Assembly (NCBI GenBank): GCA_944326445.1 | Contig: CALVDZ010000001.1 | Location: 124,001 to 188,000 of the forward strand | Source of the DNA: an uncultured Helicobacter sp. | Lineage (GTDB): Bacteria > Campylobacterota > Campylobacteria > Campylobacterales > Helicobacteraceae | DNA length: 64,000 nucleotides | Direction: 5' to 3' | Part shown: positions 17,245 to 24,556 of the stretch, piece by piece | How positions within the stretch are numbered: position 1 is the first letter of the stretch | Layout of the letters: every line of letters begins with the position of its first letter | Made by a program: the position numbers and the translations under genes | The notes under the pieces: generated by a model | What the model was told of the DNA's origin: nothing | Database searches by the model: none | Seen by the model: the letters and a program-made list of their open reading frames with translations, nothing else

Positions 17245-17544
17245 AAAGTGGCATTCAGTATTGAGCGAAAAATCGGGGAGTTTGCTTGTCGGCGGCGGTC
17301 ACTACCGCCAAGGTAGCTCCCTTGCCTCCAATCTGCACAACCCCGATTTTTCATCTAAAATCTTAGAATGCCAATAAATAAGACAATGGCGCACAAAGGA
17401 CAAGTTAAGCCTTAGATTTTTCAACAATCCTAGAATTTCTGGGGCAAGTTAAGCTGAACTAATTAGGGGCATTCAGTAGATTCTCACATACTTTAGAATC
17501 TAATGGGTGCTTTTAATGACAATTAACTAAAATAAAGGAGTGTG
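17245..17544. repeat. R1 module copy (element IV) and degenerate fragments, noncoding
   Basis: A complete 123-bp module runs from GGCATTCAG (17250) to GAATGCC (17366-17372), with 11-bp arms at 17268-17278 and 17341-17351 (AAAAATCGGGG/CCCCGATTTTT) and an inner GGCGGT-CACT-ACCGCC hairpin. A second GGCATTCAG is at 17468. No gene is seen. An AAAGGAG ribosome site at 17534-17540 serves the decarboxylase. Confidence 0.8.
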
Positions 17545-19578
17545 ATGCTAGATACTTACGCGTTTGGGGAGCTTTTGGGGGAGAGTGGGTTTAGGGATTT
17601 TAGCGGGGTGCCCTGCAGCTACCTCGCGCCGCTTATTAATTATGCGATTAATGAGGGGCGGTTTGTGATGGCGAATAATGAGGGGGAGGCGGTGGCGATA
17701 GCGAGCGGGGTTAGTCTTGCAAATTCAGCTCTAGGTAAGCATTCAGCTTTGAGCGATAAATCGGGGAGTTTGTCGCTCACTTCGTCGATAGACGCTCCAG
17801 TCTTATCTCCTCGTTCGCGACTGCACAACCCCGATTTCTCATCTCAAATCTTAGAATGCCCGGGCAAGCCAAGCGAGGAATGTAAAGAAAATATAGAATC
17901 TAAAGAAAGTTTAGATTCTATATTTAGCAGCTTAGATTCAGAATCTAGAACAATCGCAGAATCCCTAACGCCAAAAAATCCTAGCGAGGCTTTGCCTAAT
18001 TCAAATAATATGCGCGATAACGCAAGCCTACATTTGTCGCGGAAAGTTGGTGCGCGGGATTCAGAGAGAGGCGAAGTATTTTGCGATGATTTTGCTTGTT
18101 TTGCGAGTGAGGACGAGGGAGCTACCTTAGGCGGTAGTGACCGAAGTCCGAGTGATGCAATCAAGCAAAAGCGCGCGAAAGACAAGCCTAGCACGGAATA
18201 TGGCGTGGTGCTTATGCAAAACAGCGGACTTAGCAACGCCCTCTCGCCCCTCACAAGCCTCAACCACACCTTTGGTATCCCAATCCTTGGCTTTGTGTCG
18301 CTGCGCGGGGAGCGCGATGGACAAGGGCGCAACACCGATGAGCCACAGCACGAGCTCCTAGGCGTGATCACCGATAAATTGCTAGCAGTGTGTGAGATAG
18401 AATATGCGTTTTTGAGCCCAGATTTTGATGAGGCGAGAAAACAGGTGCATCGCGCGCGAGAGGTTTTGGAATCGCGCAGGAGTTTTTTCTTTATAGTGAG
18501 GGATAAGACATTTAGCAAAGTTGCTTTGTTAAAAGATTTTAGAAATTCGTCTCTTACGCAATCTTTGAGTGAGCACGGCGGGGCGACTTGCTCATTTACA
18601 TCTAGTAAAATCCCTGCGTCGCCCCTTGTGCAACACTCAAATCTTACGCAAGATACTAGAATTTCCGAGGCAAGCCACGCACAAGGTTTAGAGACAAATT
18701 CAGAATCTAATGCGGGCTTAGATTCTATGTTTGATACTTCAGATTCAGAATCTAGCTCTATAGAATCTTGCATAGCGTCCCAAAAATCCGAGCTTGCACA
18801 CAAAGAAGCACACGAAATTCTAGCATCTTGCGATGATTTTAGGAGTTTTTCAAGTGAGCGTGCAGGGAGCTACCTAGGCGGTAGTGACCAAACGCGAACG
18901 CAGAAATCTCCTAAAGGCGCGCAAGAGGCGAATTTACCCAAAGAAGCTAGAGAAACGCTACCTACGCGTTTGCAAGCCCTCACGACACTCCACACTATTG
19001 CGCTAGATTCCCAAAGCGTGCTGCTCGCCACCACAGGCAAATGTGGGCGCGAGCTCTATGAGCTGGGCGATACACCCAATCAGCTCTATATGGTTGGCTC
19101 TATGGGCTGCGTGGGGGCTTTGGGGCTTGGGATCGCGCTTAAGAGTGAAAAAAAGATAATGGCAGTCGATGGGGATTCTGCGCTGCTTATGCGGCTTGGC
19201 GCGCTTAGCACCAATGCGTATTATGCCAAAATGCGCGATAGGGGGAACTTCTGCCATATTTTGCTAGATAATGAGAGTCACGATAGCACCGGCGGGCAGT
19301 TTAATCTCTCGCCGTTTGTGGATTTTTGCGCAATTGCGCGGGCGTGTGGGTATGAGCGCGTGTGCGAGGCGCGCGATGTGGGCGAGCTAAATGAAGCATT
19401 GCGCGCATTTGTGGAGTGTGAGCGCGGGGGCGCGTGGTTTGTGTATCTGCGGATAGCTAAGGGGAGCAAGGAGCCCCTAGGTCGCCCCAAAATCACGCCA
19501 AGGCAAGTGGCAGCGCGCCTGAGTGCGTTTCTCACGCGTGAGACTAGTGCGCAAAATGTGCAGGGTGCGCAAGGATAA
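17545..19578 (+). CDS. Phosphonopyruvate decarboxylase interrupted in frame by two R1 elements
   Basis: The protein has 677 residues from the ATG, against about 380 for the family. The excess is two repeat insertions. Host sequence is clear in three blocks. The first is residues 1-64, SGVPCSYLAPLINYAI with the ThDP-activating Glu in ANNEGEAVAIASG. The second is about 214-331, VVLMQNSGLSNALSPL onward. The third is about 465-677, TTGKCGRELYELGD, MVGSMGCVGALGLGIAL, then VDGDSALLMRLGAL (GDG-type motif reading GDS) and ILLDNESHDSTGGQ. The enzyme converts phosphonopyruvate to phosphonoacetaldehyde with thiamine diphosphate, pulling the unfavourable mutase reaction forward. Both insertions keep the frame, so a full protein could be made. 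Activity with ~300 extra disordered residues is uncertain. Confidence 0.85.
   Translation: MLDTYAFGELLGESGFRDFSGVPCSYLAPLINYAINEGRFVMANNEGEAVAIASGVSLANSALGKHSALSDKSGSLSLTSSIDAPVLSPRSRLHNPDFSSQILECPGKPSEECKENIESKESLDSIFSSLDSESRTIAESLTPKNPSEALPNSNNMRDNASLHLSRKVGARDSERGEVFCDDFACFASEDEGATLGGSDRSPSDAIKQKRAKDKPSTEYGVVLMQNSGLSNALSPLTSLNHTFGIPILGFVSLRGERDGQGRNTDEPQHELLGVITDKLLAVCEIEYAFLSPDFDEARKQVHRAREVLESRRSFFFIVRDKTFSKVALLKDFRNSSLTQSLSEHGGATCSFTSSKIPASPLVQHSNLTQDTRISEASHAQGLETNSESNAGLDSMFDTSDSESSSIESCIASQKSELAHKEAHEILASCDDFRSFSSERAGSYLGGSDQTRTQKSPKGAQEANLPKEARETLPTRLQALTTLHTIALDSQSVLLATTGKCGRELYELGDTPNQLYMVGSMGCVGALGLGIALKSEKKIMAVDGDSALLMRLGALSTNAYYAKMRDRGNFCHILLDNESHDSTGGQFNLSPFVDFCAIARACGYERVCEARDVGELNEALRAFVECERGGAWFVYLRIAKGSKEPLGRPKITPRQVAARLSAFLTRETSAQNVQGAQG
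17738..18189 (+). repeat. In-frame R1 element V, first insertion in the decarboxylase
   Basis: It begins (A)GCATTCAG at 17738. The module ends GAATGCC (17854-17860), with arms AAATCGGGG (17758-17766) / CCCCGATTT (17829-17837). The distal hairpin is CTACC (18122-18126) / GGTAG (18133-18137). The right end AAGACAAGCC resembles element II. It falls between SALGK and the TEYGVVLMQNSG strand. Confidence 0.8.
18541..18937 (+). repeat. In-frame R1 element VI, second insertion in the decarboxylase
   Basis: Module B has arms GGGGCGAC (18580-18587) and GTCGCCCC (18618-18625), against GGGGCTGC/GCAGCCCC in element II. A Ser/Glu-rich stretch follows, then hairpin CTACC (18870-18874) / GGTAG (18880-18884). 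The right end GCGCGCAAGAGGCGAATTTAC is identical to element III. Confidence 0.8.
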
Positions 19579-19594
19579 GAGAAAAGGAGAAGCG

Positions 19595-20692
19595 ATGAAG
19601 TTTTGCTATCACAATCCGGTGCGCATAGTATTTGGCGCAGATTTGCTACAAGCCTGCAAGGAGATAGAATCTGATAAAATCCTGCTTGTCACCTCACGGG
19701 GCTTTAGCGCGCGCGGGCTCACTGCCAAGGTGCGGGAGGCGCTAGGCAGGCGCGTGGTGGGCGTGGTGGATTCTATCACGCCAAATCCGGAGCTAAGCGA
19801 GCTTGTGGCACTAAAAGCCACATTACAGAATCTAGATTTTGATTCCCTGCTTGCTATCGGTGGGGGGAGCGTGCTTGATAGCGCGAAGTTTTTGAGCACT
19901 CGGGGCGATGTGGTGGCGCGCGATGGGGGATTGCACATAGAGGGCGTGGGGCGTGGCGCGAGTGGGAGTGAATCCCTAGCGCGTGCGATATTTGCTATCC
20001 CCACGACTGCGGGCACGGGGAGTGAGCTCACGAAGTGGGCGACGATTTGGGATAGCAAGGCGGGAGTGAAGTATTCTCTGCAGAGTGAGAGTCTCTATCC
20101 GCACACCGCGATATATGATGTGCATCTCACGCGCACTTTAAGCCGCGAAACCACCATAGCCACGGGGCTTGATGCGCTCTCGCACGCGTGTGAGTCGATA
20201 TGGAACAAAAACGCCAATCCCATCTCCACGCATTACGCGCTAGATTCTATAGCTCTCATCGTGCGCACGCTGCCCGCGCTCACAGAGGATTTGGGTGAGC
20301 TTGGGCTGCGTGAGGATATGATGCGCGCGAGTATGCAAGCTGCCCTAGCGTTTTCTAATACCCAAACCGCCCTCGCACACGCCATAAGCTACCCTATCAC
20401 GATGCGCTTTGGCGTGCCGCACGGGCTAGCGTGTAGCTTTAGTATCCCGCTACTACTCGATTGCCTGCCAAAGTGCGAGGCGCGCGAGATTCTATCGCCT
20501 TTAAACGGGGCGATAAAGGAGCTTTTTGTCGCGCTTAAAGTGAGCACAAATCCTAGGGATTATGGGCTAGATTCTGTGATGATAGAGGAGATTTTTGGCT
20601 CACTCAATGCACGGGCAAAAAACGGGGTGTTTGCGTTAGAGGAGGTGAAGCAAAAGTTTAGTTTAGCAGATAATAAAACCAACCTCCACTAA
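19595..20692 (+). CDS. Iron-dependent alcohol dehydrogenase, probable phosphonoacetaldehyde reductase
   Basis: The protein has 365 residues from the ATG at 19595, chosen because AAAGGAG lies 7 bases upstream; a longer in-frame start at 19523 lies inside the decarboxylase. Family III Fe-ADH motifs are the NAD-binding GGGSVLDSAKF, IPTTAGTGSE, and the metal region TGLDALSHACES...HAISYPI...VPHGLACS. Next to a PEP mutase and phosphonopyruvate decarboxylase, such an enzyme (PhpC/FomC-like) reduces phosphonoacetaldehyde to 2-hydroxyethylphosphonate. No 2-AEP aminotransferase is seen, which favours the alcohol branch. The 3' end overlaps the convergent EpsG-like gene by 35 bases. Confidence 0.85.
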   Translation: MKFCYHNPVRIVFGADLLQACKEIESDKILLVTSRGFSARGLTAKVREALGRRVVGVVDSITPNPELSELVALKATLQNLDFDSLLAIGGGSVLDSAKFLSTRGDVVARDGGLHIEGVGRGASGSESLARAIFAIPTTAGTGSELTKWATIWDSKAGVKYSLQSESLYPHTAIYDVHLTRTLSRETTIATGLDALSHACESIWNKNANPISTHYALDSIALIVRTLPALTEDLGELGLREDMMRASMQAALAFSNTQTALAHAISYPITMRFGVPHGLACSFSIPLLLDCLPKCEAREILSPLNGAIKELFVALKVSTNPRDYGLDSVMIEEIFGSLNARAKNGVFALEEVKQKFSLADNKTNLH

Positions 20693-21829
20693 GATCATAA
20701 AAGCCCTCTTTGATAATAGTCATTTTTATGGCAGTTCGGAATTTGTCTATGAGGAAAATAAATCCTAAGCCATACAAATACCAAAGCCTGTGCTCTAGGA
20801 CTTTAAAAAACAAAAAGCCAAAGATGATGTGGTAAAACAAGCCTACGCGTATGGAAAAATTCCACGAAGCAATGGGTGAGACAAGAAAGAAGATTCCATA
20901 AAAAATAATGATATTGCGCCATTTTGGATCGATATTTTTATAAAAATACAAAGTTAAAAGTATGAGTGCGTAGGCAAATACAGAATCTCTAAACACAATT
21001 TTCCCGGCGTCATCCATCACCCTATCGTAGTAGAAAAGTTTGTGGGATAAAAAATCCGGGATAAAATCCATATAGGAGATCAGTGTCGGAAAGAATTCAG
21101 ATGACGCGATTGCAAGAGATCCCACGATGGTAATGATGAGAGAGAGTTTGAAAAATCTCCTAAAGCAATAAAAGAGTATGTAGAATACAATGGCTGTTGT
21201 GTGGCAAAAAAATCCAAGTAATACAAAGATAAGGGTTTTGTATTTTGAGGTTTGGTAGAGAGCAAAAAGAATAAAAATGCAGGCAAAAAGCTGTCGCGTC
21301 AAAAAGGTGGGTGTCCAAAAGCTAAAGAGGCAAAAGACAAAAAACACACAAAGTGTGGCATAGCGCGCCTGTGTATCTTTGAGTGCGTATTTTTCTAGCC
21401 AGATAAGAGTGAGGATGCCAGCGCAAATGCTATTAAGGATTAAAAAATCCACGCATCGCAGAGAATCAAAAAAGAAAGAGATAACACACCAATACAGAGG
21501 CATAAGAAACTCAACGCCGCTCCCATAAGCAAAGATTTGATGAAAATCTCCTCTAGCAATGTCGTAATAAGTCGTGTAATAACTCAGTGCGTCAGAATAA
21601 CATGGCGTGTTGTTAGCATAAGTGATGGCTCCGCTTATGATGATGGCAAGCGTTATGGTAATGCGCAAAAATGCATTGGGAGTAAGAAAGGTGAGGAGAT
21701 ACAAAAAGCTAAGGGCAACAAGTAGGGCGGCTATCGGGCTAAATGGCAGAATGCACCATGGCACAAAAGCCAAAATAGAAGCTAGAGGGCTATACGGGGG
21801 GGGGGCATTATATGAGTGTTATAAGACAT
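20658..21829 (-). CDS. EpsG-like polytopic membrane protein, phase-variable (out of frame here)
   Basis: From TTG 21773 the frame encodes 371 residues with about ten hydrophobic segments. It contains the EpsG-family pattern YSDALSYYTTYYDIARGDF near residues 58-76, typical of polysaccharide polymerase/transporter proteins. The likely real start is ATG 21829 (AAAGGA just upstream), giving MSYNTHIM followed by a run of C. With C10, as here, that frame stops at TAG a few codons later. With C11 or C8 it joins the long frame (PYSPLASILAFVPW). The gene is therefore OFF unless the internal TTG is used. It may polymerise or export the glycan that the phosphonate modifies. Confidence 0.7.
21796..21805 (-). 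repeat. C10 tract (minus strand), slipped-strand switch of the EpsG-like gene
   Basis: Ten G on the plus strand, directly after ATG TCT TAT AAC ACT CAT ATA ATG on the minus strand. Adding one C or removing two puts the N-terminus in frame with the membrane protein. Confidence 0.8.
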
Positions 21830-21846
21830 ATCTATCCTTTTTAAAA

Positions 21847-22650
21847 TCACAATTCCCAGCAGGAGGCTTGCTCGTAGTCGCTTAAGACTTTGGGAGCACC
21901 ATTAGCGCAGACGCGGCAGTGTGGGTTTTTGCTCACGCGTATCTTGCGAAACTCCATACTTAGCGCATCAAAGCTTAGTATCGTATTGTAGAGTGGCTTG
22001 CCTATGCCTAAAATCATCTTAAGCACCTCGGTGGCTTGAATACTGCCAAGCATTCCTGCGATTGAACCAAGTATCCCCGCACTTGAGCAAGTGGGCACAG
22101 AATCTGGCGGCGGAGGGGAGTGAAACACGCACGCATAGCACGCACTCTCCCCGGGGCTCACACTCATACTCTGCCCGCTAAAGCGCAAAATCCCGCCATA
22201 GGAATAGGGCTTATTGAGCATTATGCACGCGTCGTTTATGAGGAATTTGGTGCCAAAGTTATCCGTGCCATCGACGATGATGTCATAAGATTCTATAAGT
22301 TTTGCGATATTTTGGGCGTTTAATCGCTCTTGGTAGGTATCTATCTGCACATTGGGATTGAGTGCGTGGAGCTTAGCTTTAGCACTCTGCACCTTTGGTG
22401 TGCCCACCTCGGGCGTGGTGTGGAGGATTTGTCGCTGCAGATTGCTAAGATCGATCACATCATCATCGATGATCCCAATCCGCCCCACCCCCGCGGCTGC
22501 GAGATAGAGCGCGATAGGCGAGCCAAGCCCACCAACCCCCGCGATGAAAACCTGTGCTTGTGCGAGTTTTTTCTGCCCCTCTACGCCGACATTTTGTAGC
22601 ACAAAATGCCGCGAGTAGCGTTTCATCACTTCATCATTAAACTCTAGCAT
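21847..22650 (-). CDS. moeB: ThiF/MoeB-family sulfur-carrier adenylyltransferase
   Basis: From ATG 22650 (AAGGAGA just upstream) the protein has 267 residues; an in-frame extension to 22809 would overlap lepA. ATP-binding VFIAGVGGLGSPIALYL and DDDVIDLSNLQRQ are E1-like signatures, and YDIIVDGTDNF is typical. Zinc is held by CYAC (centre) and CRVC (C-terminus). The protein adenylates the C-terminal Gly of a MoaD- or ThiS-type sulfur carrier for molybdopterin or thiazole synthesis; which one cannot be told from the sequence. It lies directly upstream of the EpsG-like gene on the same strand. Confidence 0.85.
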   Translation of the reverse strand: MLEFNDEVMKRYSRHFVLQNVGVEGQKKLAQAQVFIAGVGGLGSPIALYLAAAGVGRIGIIDDDVIDLSNLQRQILHTTPEVGTPKVQSAKAKLHALNPNVQIDTYQERLNAQNIAKLIESYDIIVDGTDNFGTKFLINDACIMLNKPYSYGGILRFSGQSMSVSPGESACYACVFHSPPPPDSVPTCSSAGILGSIAGMLGSIQATEVLKMILGIGKPLYNTILSFDALSMEFRKIRVSKNPHCRVCANGAPKVLSDYEQASCWEL

Positions 22651-22676
22651 ATCTTCTCCTTGTAGATTTGGCAAGC

Positions 22677-24470
22677 CTAATCCACTTTGAGCACTGCCAA
22701 AAATGCCTCTTGTGGCAGTTCCACTTTGCCAATAGCCTTGAGGCGTTTTTTGCCCTCTTTTTGCTTTTCTAGTAGCTTGCGTTTGCGCGTTATGTCCCCG
22801 CCATAGCACTTTGCGGTTACATTTTTGCCCATAGATTTGATGGTTTCGCGTGCGATGATTTTGTTGCCGATACTCGCTTGTATCGCGACTTCAAAGAGTT
22901 GGCGTGGTATGAGTTCTTTCATCGCTTCCACTAGGGCTCTGCCTTTCTCATAGGCTTTGGAGTTATCCACGATGATAGAGAGCGCATCGACTACTTCGCC
23001 TGCCACGCGCACATCAAGTTTCACGAGCTTGCCCTCTCTGTATTCGATAGGTTCATAGTCAAAACTCGCATAGCCCTTGGTGCAGGATTTGAGCTTGTCA
23101 TAAAAATCCATCACGATTTCATTACTTGGCAGGGCGTATTCGAGCATTACGCGCTCGGGTGTGAGGTATTCCATTTTTTCCTGCACGCCGCGTTTGTTGG
23201 AAAGCAGCGTGATGATATTGCCTAGATATTCGCTTGGTGTGATGATATGCGCACGCACATAGGGCTCTTTGATACTTGCGATTTTTTGCACTTCGGGGAG
23301 CTGGCTGGGGTTTTGCACGAGAGTGAGTGAGCCATCAGTCCCATAGACTTCATAGATCACCGTGGGTGCGGTGGCGATAAGCTGGAGGTTAAACTCACGC
23401 TCTAGGCGTTCTTTTACCACTTCCATATGCAAAAGCCCTAGGAAGCCCACGCGGAATCCAAACCCAAGCGCAATGGAAGTCTCTGGCTCAAACTGCAGGG
23501 CGGAGTCGTTGAGCTTGAGTTTATTGAGTGCTTCGCGCAGATCTTCAAATCTATCAGTCTCAATCGGATAGAGCCCGGCAAAGACAAAGGGCTTGGCGGG
23601 TTTGAATCCCTCTATGGGCTTTTCTGTGGGGTGTTTAGAATCTGTGATGGTATCGCCCACAGCAAGCTCTGTGAGGGACTTTAGCCCCAAGGACACGATG
23701 CCTATCTCTCCACAAGCGATTTTTTGCGTGGGGATTTTTTGCACTGGGTGGGGATAATAGAGCCCTAGCACCTCATATCGCTTGCCACTGCTCATTATGA
23801 GAATCTCCTGCCCCACGGATATATCGCCATCTTTAAGCCGCACGAGTGCTAGGGCACCTAGGTAGTTATCAAACCAAGAATCATAAATCAGCGCTTTGGT
23901 AGGAGCACTTTCATCGCCGCTTGGTGGGGGGATACGCGTGATGATAGATTCTAAAAGCTCGTGTATGCCTAGCCCGCTTTTTGCGCTCACTTCTAGGGCA
24001 TTATCGCATTCTAGCCCGATGGTGGATTCTATCTCGTCTTTGACTTTTGGGGCGTCTGCGGCGGGTAAGTCGATTTTGTTAATCACGGGGATAATTTCGA
24101 GATTGTTATCAAGTGCGATATAGACATTGGCGATGGTTTGGGCTTCCACGCCCTGTGAGGCATCCACCACGAGCAGCGCGCCCTCACACGAGCTAAGAGA
24201 GCGCGAGACTTCATAGCTAAAATCCACGTGCCCGGGCGTGTCGATGAGGTTTAGGATATAGGTTTGGTTGTTGTGGGTGTATTCTAGGCGCACGGATTGG
24301 GCTTTTATCGTGATACCGCGCTCCTTTTCGATATCCATCGTGTCCATAATCTGGCTCACCATCTCTCTTTGGGTTACCGCGCCACATTCTTGTATGAGGC
24401 GATCAGCAAGCGTGGATTTGCCGTGATCGATGTGCGCGATGATAGAAAAATTTCGGATATGTTGCTGCAT
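22677..24470 (-). CDS. lepA: Elongation factor 4 (LepA)
   Basis: The protein has 597 residues from ATG 24470 (MQQHIRNFSIIAHIDHGKST). The GTPase motifs are AHIDHGKST, DTPGHVDF and NKIDLP. The LepA-specific C-terminal domain follows (YEPIEYREGKLVKLDVR, and the lysine-rich end GGDITRKRKLLEKQKEGKKR). It back-translocates or remodels stalled ribosomes. A TACAAT -10 box is at 24505-24510 on the minus strand. A longer in-frame start at 24506 would begin before this box's expected transcript, so it is rejected. Confidence 0.96.
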   Translation of the reverse strand: MQQHIRNFSIIAHIDHGKSTLADRLIQECGAVTQREMVSQIMDTMDIEKERGITIKAQSVRLEYTHNNQTYILNLIDTPGHVDFSYEVSRSLSSCEGALLVVDASQGVEAQTIANVYIALDNNLEIIPVINKIDLPAADAPKVKDEIESTIGLECDNALEVSAKSGLGIHELLESIITRIPPPSGDESAPTKALIYDSWFDNYLGALALVRLKDGDISVGQEILIMSSGKRYEVLGLYYPHPVQKIPTQKIACGEIGIVSLGLKSLTELAVGDTITDSKHPTEKPIEGFKPAKPFVFAGLYPIETDRFEDLREALNKLKLNDSALQFEPETSIALGFGFRVGFLGLLHMEVVKERLEREFNLQLIATAPTVIYEVYGTDGSLTLVQNPSQLPEVQKIASIKEPYVRAHIITPSEYLGNIITLLSNKRGVQEKMEYLTPERVMLEYALPSNEIVMDFYDKLKSCTKGYASFDYEPIEYREGKLVKLDVRVAGEVVDALSIIVDNSKAYEKGRALVEAMKELIPRQLFEVAIQASIGNKIIARETIKSMGKNVTAKCYGGDITRKRKLLEKQKEGKKRLKAIGKVELPQEAFLAVLKVD

Positions 24471-24504
24471 ACTGCACAAACCTTGTGTGGGATTAAGCCC
24501 GCGC

Positions 24505-24510
24505 ATTGTA
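24505..24510 (-). promoter_or_regulatory. lepA promoter -10 box
   Basis: TACAAT on the minus strand, 35 bases upstream of the lepA ATG, preceded by TTGC in the extended -10 position. Confidence 0.4.
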
Positions 24511-24556
24511 GCAAAGCAATGCTAAAAAATCATTGAGAAGCTTAGCCCTATAGAGG

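Noticed and set aside
17844..18803. 319-codon open frame on the minus strand across the decarboxylase gene
   Set aside because: It covers both R1 inserts and host coding sequence in antisense, has no ribosome site and no recognisable domain. It is explained by the stop-free nature of the repeats.
10376..21829. A fosfomycin biosynthetic cluster
   Set aside because: The PEP mutase fusion, decarboxylase and reductase match the early steps, but the methyltransferase and epoxidase genes needed later are absent, and the neighbours are glycan genes.
22690..22809. N-terminal extension of the MoeB/ThiF-like protein to 22809
   Set aside because: It overlaps lepA coding sequence; the ATG at 22650 has a good ribosome site and starts the family's normal N-terminus.
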